Positions 7,186 to 14,188 of a stretch of DNA of 21,658 nt are shown piece by piece (positions within the stretch are counted from its first letter, which is position 1; every line of letters begins with the position of its first letter). Made by a program: the position numbers and the translations under genes. This stretch comes from Gammaproteobacteria bacterium. Lineage in GTDB: Bacteria > Pseudomonadota > Gammaproteobacteria > GRL18. Under the pieces are notes generated by a model. It saw nothing but the letters and a program-made list of their open reading frames with translations, ran no database searches and was not told the DNA's origin. Where the stretch lies: positions 2,645 through 24,302 of the forward strand of contig JALTKC010000112.1 in NCBI GenBank assembly GCA_027076245.1, given 5' to 3'.

Positions 7186-9129
7186 TTGAACGAAATGACA
7201 AAAAATATATTACTCTGGGTGGTTATAGGTATCATCCTGATGTCGGTTTTCAGCAATTTTACCCCGGCGACGGCCCCCAGGGAAATGAGCTACTCTGACT
7301 TTATTCAGAATGTAGAACGCGGTTCCGTTAATGAAGTTAAAATCGAAGGACGGGTTATCAGCGGTCTGACCACCGAAGGTAAGAAGTTCACCACATACAG
7401 TCCTGAAACCGATAATCGTGCTCTGATTGGTGAATTGCTTGACAGTAATGTGAAAATTGTCGGTGAACCACCCAAGCAGCAAAGCCTGCTGGTGCAGTTA
7501 TTTATATCTTCATTCCCCATTCTGCTGATTGTCGGTATCTGGGTTTATTTTATGCGCCAGATGCAGGGTGGCGGTGGCGGCCGCGGTGCCATGTCCTTTG
7601 GCAAGAGCAAGGCACGGTTGCTGGGTGAAGATCAGGTTAAAGTCACCTTTGAAGACGTAGCCGGTTGTGATGAAGCCAAGGAAGAAGTCAGTGAACTGGT
7701 TGATTTCCTGAAAGATCCCGGTAAATTCACCAAACTGGGCGGTAAAATACCGCGCGGAGTATTAATGGTGGGTAATCCCGGTACTGGTAAAACCCTGCTG
7801 GCAAAAGCCATTGCCGGTGAAGCCAAGGTACCGTTCTTTACCATATCCGGTTCTGACTTTGTTGAAATGTTTGTTGGTGTGGGTGCCTCCCGTGTTCGGG
7901 ATATGTTTGAACAGGCTAAAAAACACGCGCCCTGCATTATCTTTATTGATGAAATTGATGCTGTAGGACGCCATCGTGGTGCCGGTCTGGGCGGCGGTCA
8001 TGATGAACGTGAACAGACCTTAAACCAGTTGCTGGTTGAAATGGATGGTTTTGAAGGTAATGAAGGCGTTATTGTCATTGCTGCAACTAACCGTCCCGAT
8101 GTGCTGGATCCAGCCCTGTTGCGTCCCGGTCGTTTTGACCGTCAGGTCGTGGTACCTTTACCGGATATAAAAGGCCGTGAACATATTCTGAAAGTGCATT
8201 TACGTAAAGTGCCAATTGATGACGATGTTCAGCCAAAATACATTGCCCGCGGTACACCAGGGTTTTCCGGTGCTGATCTGGCTAACCTGGTTAATGAAGC
8301 GGCTCTGTTTGCTGCCAAGGAAAATGCCCGGGTGGTTAATATGGCACATCTGGAAAAAGCCAAAGATAAAATCATGATGGGTTCTGAACGTAAATCCATG
8401 GTGATGAAAGATAAAGAGAAGAAAATGACGGCTTACCATGAAGCAGGCCATGCTATTGTAGGTCTGCTGGTACCGTCACACGATCCGGTTTATAAAGTCA
8501 GCATTATTCCGCGCGGCCGGGCTTTAGGTGTGACCATGTTTCTGCCTGAAGAAGACCGCTACAGTCTGAGCAAGGAGCAGCTTAACAGCCAGATATCCAG
8601 CCTGTTTGGTGGACGTATTGCTGAAGAGTTAATATATGGCCCGGATATGGTGACTACGGGAGCCAGTAATGATATTGAACGGGCAACGGAACTTGCCCGT
8701 AATATGGTAACCAAGTGGGGGCTGTCTTCCAAACTGGGACCTCTGGCTTATACAGAAGAAGAAGGCGAGGTCTTTCTGGGGCGTTCCGTGACCAAACATA
8801 AAAATGTATCGGATGAAACCGCCCATATTATTGATGAAGAAATTCGCAGTGTGATTGATCAAAATTATGAGCGTGCGGAAAATATTCTTAAAGAAAATAT
8901 GGATAAACTACATGCCATGGCAGAAGCGCTGGTCACCTATGAGACCATTGACCGGGATCAGATTGATGACATTATGTCTGGAAAACCACCACGTGAACCT
9001 AAAGGCTGGTCAGATCTGGATTCCAATAAGGATGATGACTCTGGTGATGAACTGACTCTGGATGATCATGAAATTGAGGTTGAAGACAAGCCGGATAAAC
9101 CTATTGGTGGTCCTGCGGATCAACATTAA
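7186..9129 (+). CDS. ftsH: ATP-dependent zinc metalloprotease FtsH
   Basis: Membrane-anchored AAA+ protease that degrades misassembled membrane proteins and regulators such as sigma-32 and LpxC in the family. The 647 residues are close to E. coli's 644. TM1 is about 7-24, the periplasmic domain about 25-102, and TM2 about 103-123. In the AAA module, Walker A is GNPGTGKT (196-203), Walker B IIFIDE (251-256), and the second region of homology TNRPDVLDPALLRPGRFDR (301-319). In the protease, HEAGH is at 418-422 with third zinc ligand Asp496 in TGASNDIERA. The tail (609-637) is strongly acidic. Walker A has Asn where Pro is more usual (GPPGTGKT), a tolerated position. The start is TTG at 7186, giving MNEMTKNILLW like other gammaproteobacteria, with GGAG at 7173-7176; the ATG at 7195 is too far from it. 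Confidence 0.97.
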   Translation: MNEMTKNILLWVVIGIILMSVFSNFTPATAPREMSYSDFIQNVERGSVNEVKIEGRVISGLTTEGKKFTTYSPETDNRALIGELLDSNVKIVGEPPKQQSLLVQLFISSFPILLIVGIWVYFMRQMQGGGGGRGAMSFGKSKARLLGEDQVKVTFEDVAGCDEAKEEVSELVDFLKDPGKFTKLGGKIPRGVLMVGNPGTGKTLLAKAIAGEAKVPFFTISGSDFVEMFVGVGASRVRDMFEQAKKHAPCIIFIDEIDAVGRHRGAGLGGGHDEREQTLNQLLVEMDGFEGNEGVIVIAATNRPDVLDPALLRPGRFDRQVVVPLPDIKGREHILKVHLRKVPIDDDVQPKYIARGTPGFSGADLANLVNEAALFAAKENARVVNMAHLEKAKDKIMMGSERKSMVMKDKEKKMTAYHEAGHAIVGLLVPSHDPVYKVSIIPRGRALGVTMFLPEEDRYSLSKEQLNSQISSLFGGRIAEELIYGPDMVTTGASNDIERATELARNMVTKWGLSSKLGPLAYTEEEGEVFLGRSVTKHKNVSDETAHIIDEEIRSVIDQNYERAENILKENMDKLHAMAEALVTYETIDRDQIDDIMSGKPPREPKGWSDLDSNKDDDSGDELTLDDHEIEVEDKPDKPIGGPADQH

Positions 9130-9159
9130 TTCTTATTCCACTAGGACATAAAGAAAGTG

Positions 9160-9203
9160 CATAAAAAAACCGATGCTTTATAATAATCATCGGTTTTTTT
9201 ATG
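9160..9203 (+). terminator. Hairpin terminator after ftsH
   Basis: A perfect 16-bp inverted repeat, 9160-9175 against 9188-9203, with an AT-rich 12-nt loop. The core is ACCGATG/CATCGGT flanked by A7 and T7, so the right arm supplies the U-run for ftsH. The symmetric A and T runs would also allow termination from the opposite direction. It lies 31 nt after the ftsH stop and ends 20 nt before folP. Confidence 0.88.
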
Positions 9204-9213
9204 TCTGATATTT

Positions 9214-9219
9214 TATAAT
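9214..9219 (+). promoter_or_regulatory. Perfect -10 element directly before folP
   Basis: TATAAT ends 4 nt before the folP ATG. If used, transcription would start at or within a base or two of the ATG, giving a leaderless or nearly leaderless mRNA. No good -35 is seen at 16-18 nt spacing (that region is the T-rich right arm of the terminator) and there is no extended TGn. No Shine-Dalgarno exists between the element and the start. Confidence 0.35.
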
Positions 9220-9223
9220 TTCT

Positions 9224-10054
9224 ATGCCTGACAAAATCCTGCAATGTGCTGATAAACAACTGACATTCGAAAGCCCTGTTATTATGGGGATTTTAAATGT
9301 GACTCCTGACTCCTTTTCTGACGGCGGTCGCTATACTCATCTGGACAATGCCCTCAGACAGGCGGAGCAAATGGCGGCTGAGGGGGCGAAAATCATTGAT
9401 ATTGGTGGTGAATCCACCCGCCCCGGAGCACAGCCTGTTACTGAACAGCAGGAACTGGATCGGGTTATACCAGTGATAGAAAAACTGCACCACAGGCTGG
9501 ATGTGGTTATTTCTATTGATACCAGCAAGCCCGGAGTAATGACTGAAGCTGCCCGTGCCGGTGCGGGTTTAATTAACGATGTTATGGCGCTCAGAGCTGA
9601 TGGTGCACTGCAGGCGGCACAGCAGACCGGGTTGTCCGTCTGCCTGATGCATATGCAGGGTGAGCCGAGAACCATGCAGAGCAATCCACAGTACACTGAC
9701 GTGGTTGCTGAAGTTAAAACTTTTCTGCAACAGCGAGCAGAGCAATGTATTGCGCAGGGTATTAGCAAAGAGCAGATCATTCTTGATCCGGGATTTGGCT
9801 TTGGCAAAACCCTGGAGCATAATATTGCCCTGTTTAAACACCTCGACATTCTACAGGCCCTGGGTTATCCCGTTTTAGTGGGGGCTTCACGTAAATCCAT
9901 GCTGGGAGAGATCACCGGCAAAGCCGTTGAAAATCGTCTTGCCGGAAGCCTGGCACTGGCAACACTGGCAACGATAAAAAAAGCCGCTATTATAAGAGTT
10001 CATGATGTAGCAGAAACGGTAGATGCAGTAAATGTAGCATTAGCCTTAACCTAA
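9224..10054 (+). CDS. folP: Dihydropteroate synthase
   Basis: Condenses 6-hydroxymethyl-dihydropterin pyrophosphate with p-aminobenzoate to dihydropteroate in folate synthesis; the target of sulfonamides. The 276-residue TIM barrel is complete: GILNVTPDSFSDGG (22-35), DIGGESTRPGA (59-69), IDTSKP, LINDV, LMHMQG, LDPGFGFGKT (187-196), GASRKSMLG (220-228) and IIRVHDV (256-262). These cover the pterin pocket, the pyrophosphate loops and the C-terminal Arg-His. The ATG at 9224 matches the expected N-terminus, but no Shine-Dalgarno precedes it; the next in-frame Met (residue 21) would remove the first strand. It sits behind the ftsH terminator and is followed by glmM after 33 nt, the conserved folP-glmM pair. 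Confidence 0.96.
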   Translation: MPDKILQCADKQLTFESPVIMGILNVTPDSFSDGGRYTHLDNALRQAEQMAAEGAKIIDIGGESTRPGAQPVTEQQELDRVIPVIEKLHHRLDVVISIDTSKPGVMTEAARAGAGLINDVMALRADGALQAAQQTGLSVCLMHMQGEPRTMQSNPQYTDVVAEVKTFLQQRAEQCIAQGISKEQIILDPGFGFGKTLEHNIALFKHLDILQALGYPVLVGASRKSMLGEITGKAVENRLAGSLALATLATIKKAAIIRVHDVAETVDAVNVALALT

Positions 10055-10087
10055 ATCTATTAAATCAATACGAGATTTTCCACACAA

Positions 10088-11428
10088 ATGAAAAAAAAAT
10101 ATTTTGGTACTGACGGTATTCGCGGCAAGGTAGGGCAGAGTCCCATGACGGCTGATTTTGTAATGAAACTGGGCTGGGCTGCCGGACGGGTACTGGCCAA
10201 GCAGGGCAGAGGCAAGGCGGTTATAGGCAAAGATACCCGAATTTCAGGTTATATGTATGAATCAGCCCTGGAAGCCGGATTATCAGCGGCAGGCATTGAT
10301 TGTTTATTAACCGGGCCGATGCCGACTCCCGGTATTGCCTATCTGACTCGTACCATGAATGCCCAACTGGGTATTGTGATCAGTGCATCCCACAATCCTT
10401 ATTATGATAACGGTATCAAGTTTTTTTCTGCTGAAGGTACCAAGTTGTCTGATGATATTGAGCAGGCCATTGAGGTTGAGCTGGAAAAAGAAATGGTGCA
10501 TGTTGATTCGGCCGATCTGGGAAAGGCTAAACGGATTGATGATGCCTCCGGTCGTTATATAGAGTATTGTAAAGGTACTTCACCATTTTTGATGGAATTA
10601 AAAGGTCTGCGCATTGTGGTGGATACTGCACATGGTGCAGCTTATCAGATTGCCCCTAAGGTATTTAAGGAACTTGGGGCAGAGGTTTTTGCTATTGGTA
10701 ATGAGCCTGATGGTCTGAATATTAATAAAGATGTCGGTTCGACACATCCTGAAGCCTTAAGAGCAGCGGTATTACAGCATCGCGCTGATCTGGGTATTGC
10801 CCTGGATGGTGATGCTGACCGGGTACTAATGGTGGATCATCTGGGTGAAATAGTTGACGGGGATGAACTGCTGTTTATTATTGCCATGGCCCGACAGAAA
10901 CAGCAGAAAGTGGATGATTTTGGTGTAGTTGGTACCTTAATGAGTAACCTGGGCATGGAAATAGCATTGAAAGAAGCCGGACTGGGCTTTATTCGTGCCG
11001 ATGTGGGTGACCGTTATGTTATGGAAGAGCTGCATAAAAACGGCTGGAGTATTGGCGGTGAGTCTTCCGGGCATATTATCTGCCTTGACCGTACCACAAC
11101 AGGAGACGGAATTGTTTCTGCCCTTCAGGTTCTGTCTGCCATGATGGGCAGTGGTAAGAGTCTGAATGAACTTAAACAGGGTATGCAGAAATATCCTCAG
11201 CATATGATTAATGTGCGCATTAAGGAAAAGGTCGATCCGTTCAGTTCAGAGCAGGTGGTTAAGGCAGTAGAAGAAACCGAACAGCGTCTGGCTGATAAAG
11301 GACGGGTATTATTAAGAGCCTCCGGTACCGAGCCGCTGATACGGGTAATGATTGAAGGCTCTGATGAACAGCAGGTACTTAAAGAGGTTCAGGAACTGGC
11401 AGATGTTGTAAAAACAGTATTTGGCTAA
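10088..11428 (+). CDS. glmM: Phosphoglucosamine mutase
   Basis: Interconverts glucosamine-6-phosphate and glucosamine-1-phosphate, the step before UDP-GlcNAc for peptidoglycan and lipopolysaccharide. The product has 446 residues, one or two from the family norm. Opening KKKYFGTDGIRGKVGQSPMT is typical. The phospho-acceptor is Ser101 in ISASHNPYYDNG. The metal site is DGDADR (240-245), the sugar-binding loop GGESSGH (323-329), and the phosphate-binding loop RASGTEPLIRV (410-420). In the family the serine must be phosphorylated for activity. Only a weak GAG precedes the ATG, so translation may partly depend on coupling with folP 33 nt upstream. The tpiA gene is 173 nt downstream with its own promoter-like sequence. 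Confidence 0.97.
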   Translation: MKKKYFGTDGIRGKVGQSPMTADFVMKLGWAAGRVLAKQGRGKAVIGKDTRISGYMYESALEAGLSAAGIDCLLTGPMPTPGIAYLTRTMNAQLGIVISASHNPYYDNGIKFFSAEGTKLSDDIEQAIEVELEKEMVHVDSADLGKAKRIDDASGRYIEYCKGTSPFLMELKGLRIVVDTAHGAAYQIAPKVFKELGAEVFAIGNEPDGLNINKDVGSTHPEALRAAVLQHRADLGIALDGDADRVLMVDHLGEIVDGDELLFIIAMARQKQQKVDDFGVVGTLMSNLGMEIALKEAGLGFIRADVGDRYVMEELHKNGWSIGGESSGHIICLDRTTTGDGIVSALQVLSAMMGSGKSLNELKQGMQKYPQHMINVRIKEKVDPFSSEQVVKAVEETEQRLADKGRVLLRASGTEPLIRVMIEGSDEQQVLKEVQELADVVKTVFG

Positions 11429-11526
11429 AAGCTGGATAAAAAAGCACAGAAATACGGCGATATATTCCCATAAAATTTGATTTATCAGGGCAGTAAAGGT
11501 ATCATTTCGCGCTGGATAAGAAGCCA

Positions 11527-11557
11527 TTGGTCTGTTTATAAAAGCCTGTGGTACTAT
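11527..11557 (+). promoter_or_regulatory. Possible extended -10 promoter for tpiA
   Basis: TGGTACTAT at 11549-11557 fits an extended -10 (TGn plus TACTAT, 5 of 6). A partial -35 TTGGTC is at 11527-11532 with a long 19-nt spacer. The start would fall about 40 nt before the tpiA ATG. The glmM-tpiA gap of 173 nt supports a separate promoter. Confidence 0.4.
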
Positions 11558-11601
11558 TCTAAAGATATATAAAATATATATAAAAGGAAGGTAAATAAAC
11601 A

Positions 11602-12354
11602 ATGCGTACCCCATTAGTCGCTGGTAACTGGAAAATGAACGGCTCGCGTGCGAGCGTTAAAGAATTAATCAACGGTGTGGTTAACGGTGCCAAAGCCATC
11701 AACGGTGTTGATATTGCAGTCTGTCCTCCTTTTATCTTTATTCCTGATGTTGCTGCTGCTACTGAAGGCAGCAAGGTGGCAGTCGGCTCTCAGGATGCCA
11801 GCACAGAACTTAAGGGTGCTTTTACCGGTGAAATTTCAGTAGAAATGATTAAGGACTTTGGCTGTAAATACGCTATTGTCGGTCATTCTGAACGTCGTAC
11901 TCTCTATGGTGAAACTGATGAAGTTGTTGCTAACAAGTTTGGGGTGGTTAAAGACGCTGGTCTGATGCCGATTTTCTGTATTGGTGAAACCCTGGAAGAA
12001 CGTGAACAGGATATTACCGAAGAAGTCTGTGCCCGCCAGATTGATGCCGTTTTTGCTGCTCATGGTGATAATGCGTTTGAAGGTTCAGTCATTGCTTATG
12101 AACCTGTCTGGGCTATCGGTACCGGTAAAACGGCTTCTCCGGAACAGGCACAGGCAGTACATGCTTTTATCCGTGCTCATCTGGCTAAACGTAATGCTGA
12201 TATTGCAGAAAAAGTTCAGATTTTATACGGCGGCAGTATGAACCCCGGCAATGCTAAAGAATTAATGAGCCAGAGTGATATTGACGGTGGACTGATTGGC
12301 GGCGCATCTCTGAAAGCCGATGACTTCCTGGCGGTCTGTGCAGCAGGTCAGTAA
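11602..12354 (+). CDS. tpiA: Triosephosphate isomerase
   Basis: Interconverts dihydroxyacetone phosphate and glyceraldehyde-3-phosphate in glycolysis and gluconeogenesis. The 250-residue TIM barrel has all catalytic residues: Asn9 and Lys11 (AGNWKMNG), His95 (IVGHSERR) and Glu167 (YEPVWAIGTGKTA, which includes flexible loop 6). The phosphate-binding ILYGGSMNPGN and GLIGGASL loops follow. A strong Shine-Dalgarno AAGGAAGG lies at 11584-11591, 10 nt before the ATG. secG follows after 34 nt. The tpiA-secG pair is conserved in Pseudomonas, Legionella and relatives, whereas E. coli has tpiA elsewhere. Confidence 0.98.
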   Translation: MRTPLVAGNWKMNGSRASVKELINGVVNGAKAINGVDIAVCPPFIFIPDVAAATEGSKVAVGSQDASTELKGAFTGEISVEMIKDFGCKYAIVGHSERRTLYGETDEVVANKFGVVKDAGLMPIFCIGETLEEREQDITEEVCARQIDAVFAAHGDNAFEGSVIAYEPVWAIGTGKTASPEQAQAVHAFIRAHLAKRNADIAEKVQILYGGSMNPGNAKELMSQSDIDGGLIGGASLKADDFLAVCAAGQ

Positions 12355-12388
12355 TTAGAATCTTAATATACAAGTAACGAGAAAAAAC

Positions 12389-12769
12389 ATGCAAACAGTT
12401 ATTCTGGCAATTCATATTATTGTTGCTATTACACTTATCGGCTTAATTCTTATCCAGCAGGGTAAGGGGGCCGATGCCGGTGCTGCTTTTGGCGGTGGAG
12501 GCGGTGGTGCTTCTGCAACAGTATTTGGCAGCCAGGGTTCTGGTAATTTTATGACCAAAACCACCGCGATTCTGGCCACGATTTTCTTTATTACCAGCCT
12601 GTTTTTATCGTTCCTGTCCGGCAAAATCTCTGAACAGAAAGCTGAATCCGTTGAAGTATCCAACCAGGTGCAGCAAATTGAAGCAGAAGACAAGCCAGCT
12701 ATGCCTGTTACTGAAAGTGCTCCGGCAGAAACCACAGACAAACCGGCAATACCGGTACCTGCACAATAA
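12389..12769 (+). CDS. secG: Preprotein translocase subunit SecG
   Basis: Small inner-membrane subunit of the SecYEG channel that assists SecA-driven export. The product has 126 residues. TM1 is about 3-22 (LAIHIIVAITLIGLILIQ), followed by the cytosolic QQGKGADAGAAFGGGGGGAS loop with the family's glycine-rich segment and VFGSQGS (45-51), and TM2 about 57-77. The tail from about 80 is Glu-, Pro- and Ala-rich and low complexity, as in many proteobacterial SecG proteins. Only a weak GAG precedes the ATG. tRNA-Leu starts 37 nt after the stop, reproducing the secG-leuU arrangement of E. coli. Confidence 0.96.
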   Translation: MQTVILAIHIIVAITLIGLILIQQGKGADAGAAFGGGGGGASATVFGSQGSGNFMTKTTAILATIFFITSLFLSFLSGKISEQKAESVEVSNQVQQIEAEDKPAMPVTESAPAETTDKPAIPVPAQ

Positions 12770-12806
12770 ACAGATAATAACAACTGATAAAATAAAAACT
12801 GAGTTC

Positions 12807-12891
12807 GCCGATGTGGTGGAATTGGTAGACACGCTATCTTGAGGGGGTAGTGGCGCAAGCCGTGCCGGTTCGATTCCGGCCATCGGCACCA
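12807..12891 (+). tRNA. leuU: tRNA-Leu (anticodon GAG), CCA encoded
   Basis: A class II tRNA of 85 nt. Acceptor stem GCCGATG (12807-12813) pairs with CATCGGC (12881-12887), then discriminator A and encoded CCA (12889-12891). The D arm includes GGAATTGGTAGAC. The anticodon stem CTATC/GGTAG (12834-12838, 12846-12850) encloses the loop TT-GAG-GG with anticodon GAG at 12841-12843, reading CUC and CUU. The long variable arm is GGC-GCAA-GCC. The T arm is GCCGG-TTCGATT-CCGGC (12864-12880). It closely resembles E. coli leuU, which also follows secG. Probably processed from the tpiA-secG transcript. Confidence 0.98.
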
Positions 12892-12894
12892 AAT

Positions 12895-12954
12895 TTCAGG
12901 TCTTTATAAACCTGAATGCGAACTTTTAGCCTAAACGAATTTATTCAGGTTTAT
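12895..12954 (+). other. Two mutually exclusive hairpins behind tRNA-Leu
   Basis: TTCAGGT (12895-12901) can pair with ACCTGAA (12910-12916). The same middle segment, as ATAAACCTGAAT (12906-12917), forms a perfect 12-bp match with ATTCAGGTTTAT (12943-12954). Only one hairpin can exist at a time. Neither is followed by a U-run. They begin four bases after the tRNA CCA, so they may steer 3' processing or separate the tRNA from downstream RNA. Confidence 0.5.
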
Positions 12955-13025
12955 TCCCTGAGTTTTCTGTGACAGGCTGAGCTTATACAGAACCTGATTT
13001 TAGTGCATTTAATTTCAGAACAATG

Positions 13026-13112
13026 GGAGGGGTTTACGGGATCAGTATTTCGTTCCTATTGATGTCTATCAATAAGTTAGTAAATACTTCTATAGCTCCC
13101 GTTAAACCTTCC
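13026..13112. ncRNA. Nested 87-nt hairpin, possible structured RNA or repeat
   Basis: Three co-axial stems: outer 13026-13041 against 13097-13112 (16 positions, one G-U and two mismatches; left arm GGAGGGGTTTACGGGA), middle AGTATTT (13044-13050) against AAATACT (13082-13088), and inner TATTGAT (13057-13063) against ATCAATA (13068-13074) with a GTCT tetraloop. About 28 pairs are possible in one folded arm. No ORF covers it, and I recognise no Rfam family. A structured RNA, a MITE-like repeat and a leader element are all possible. Confidence 0.4.
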
Positions 13113-13136
13113 TGATATGCTGCATATAAAAAGAAC

Positions 13137-13159
13137 AAAAGCCGGTTAAAAAGGCTTTT
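13137..13159 (+). terminator. Weak hairpin terminator candidate before nuo
   Basis: AAAAGCC (13137-13143) pairs with GGCTTTT (13153-13159) around a 9-nt loop. The right arm ends in four Ts but no longer U-run follows. It could end the tpiA-secG-tRNA transcript. Confidence 0.4.
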
Positions 13160-13276
13160 AATACGTTTAGATTTGGTTTAAAGTGTTACCCATTCAAGAC
13201 TTGCGGTAGGGTTTTTAAACCTGTACTTAATGCGAAATAATCATTCATAAATAATATTAGTGTCTGGCTAAATAAA

Positions 13277-13327
13277 ATGGCTGAAGTAAATATAAGCCAA
13301 ATAGTCGGATTATGTAAGGAGCGCTAA
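13277..13327 (+). CDS. Possible 16-codon leader ORF before nuoA
   Basis: ATG at 13277 opens a frame (MAEVNISQIVGLCKER) that stops with TAA at 13325-13327, one base before the nuoA ATG. Its last codons contain the nuoA Shine-Dalgarno, so translation of it could couple to nuoA. It has no Shine-Dalgarno of its own and is short enough to arise by chance; I do not regard it as established. Confidence 0.15.
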   Translation: MAEVNISQIVGLCKER

Positions 13328-13328
13328 T

Positions 13329-13685
13329 ATGCTTGAAAACTACCTTCCCGTACTGATTTTTATGGGAGTGGGTCTTCTGGTTGGAATCGGTATGACTGCA
13401 GCAGGTCTGATCCTGTCTCCACACAGACCTGATCGAGAAAAAAATTCCCCTTACGAATGCGGCTTCGAGGCCTTTGAAGATGCCCGAATGAAGTTTGACG
13501 TTCGTTACTACCTGGTTGCCATTCTGTTTATTATCTTTGATCTGGAAATTGCATTTCTGTTTCCCTGGGCTGTGGTGCTGGACAGTATCGGTACCTTTGG
13601 ACTGGTCGCTATGGCTGTTTTTCTGGGTTTGTTAGTGGTCGGTTTTATTTATGAATGGAAAAAAGGTGCGCTTGAATGGGAATAG
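13329..13685 (+). CDS. nuoA: NADH-quinone oxidoreductase subunit A
   Basis: Membrane subunit (ND3 homologue) at the junction between the peripheral and membrane arms of complex I. It has 118 residues and three helices at about 7-29, 60-80 and 88-108. The family loop is present between helices 1 and 2: SPYECGFEAFEDAR (40-53), holding the conserved Cys44 of the conformationally mobile loop. FDLEIAFLFPW (70-80) carries the conserved acidic pair. AAGGAG at 13316-13321 is a strong Shine-Dalgarno. First gene of the nuo operon; its end overlaps nuoB by 10 nt. Confidence 0.98.
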   Translation: MLENYLPVLIFMGVGLLVGIGMTAAGLILSPHRPDREKNSPYECGFEAFEDARMKFDVRYYLVAILFIIFDLEIAFLFPWAVVLDSIGTFGLVAMAVFLGLLVVGFIYEWKKGALEWE

Positions 13686-14152
13686 AAGGAATACTTGAAG
13701 AAGGCCTGATCACCACCACTGCGGATAAAATGATCAACTGGGCCAGAACCGGCTCCATGTGGCCAATGACCTTTGGGCTGGCCTGTTGTGCGGTAGAAAT
13801 GATGCAGGCCGGTGCTTCCCGTTATGACCTGGACCGTTTTGGCATTGTATTTCGCCCTAGTCCCCGACAATCGGATGTGATGATTGTAGCCGGTACTCTG
13901 GTTAATAAAATGGCACCGGCTCTGCGCAAGGTCTATGACCAGATGGCCGAACCTCGCTGGGTGATTTCCATGGGTTCCTGTGCCAATGGCGGTGGTTATT
14001 ACCATTATTCCTATTCAGTCGTTCGAGGCTGTGACCGGGTTGTCCCTGTGGATATTTATGTGCCGGGCTGTCCGCCCACAGCCGAAGCCCTGTTGTACGG
14101 TATTATCCAGTTGCAGAACAAGATTAAACGAACCAATACCATTGCTCGTTAG
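13676..14152 (+). CDS. nuoB: NADH-quinone oxidoreductase subunit B
   Basis: Carries the terminal [4Fe-4S] cluster N2 that passes electrons to quinone, at the NuoB-NuoD interface. The 158 residues match the short proteobacterial form. The N2 ligands are all present: the tandem Cys37-Cys38 (GLACCAVEMM), Cys102 (GSCANGGGYYHYSY) and Cys132 (VPGCPPTAEALL). FRPSPRQSDVMIVAGT lines the quinone side. The ATG lies within the last codons of nuoA, with AAGG at 13663-13666, indicating translational coupling. It is followed by an unusual 116-nt gap containing a 10-bp tandem array, whereas nuoC-nuoD-nuoE are tightly packed. Confidence 0.98.
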   Translation: MGIEGILEEGLITTTADKMINWARTGSMWPMTFGLACCAVEMMQAGASRYDLDRFGIVFRPSPRQSDVMIVAGTLVNKMAPALRKVYDQMAEPRWVISMGSCANGGGYYHYSYSVVRGCDRVVPVDIYVPGCPPTAEALLYGIIQLQNKIKRTNTIAR

Positions 14153-14188
14153 GCAGAAATAAAACCAGATACATTAATACCCAATACG

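Larger units (their letters stand above)
12892..13328. other. 437-nt gene-free spacer between tRNA-Leu and nuoA
   Basis: The longest non-coding stretch in the window. From left to right it holds the competing hairpins (12895-12954), an 87-nt nested hairpin (13026-13112), a possible terminator (13137-13159), a near-palindrome GGTTTTTAAACC at about 13210-13221, a 16-codon ORF ending just before nuoA, and the nuoA Shine-Dalgarno AAGGAG (13316-13321). The nuo operon promoter should lie here. TTGCGG at 13201-13206 with TACTTA 17 nt later is a poor candidate, and TAATAT at 13252-13257 has no matching -35, so I do not call a promoter. No other tRNA is seen. Confidence 0.7.

Noticed and set aside
9337..9849. 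170-residue open frame on the minus strand inside folP
   Set aside because: Exactly antisense to a complete conserved gene; Cys- and Ser-rich translation typical of a shadow frame, with no recognisable domain.
12412..12858. 148-residue minus-strand frame across secG and tRNA-Leu
   Set aside because: It covers both a clear secG and the tRNA; the proline run mirrors the glycine codons of SecG.
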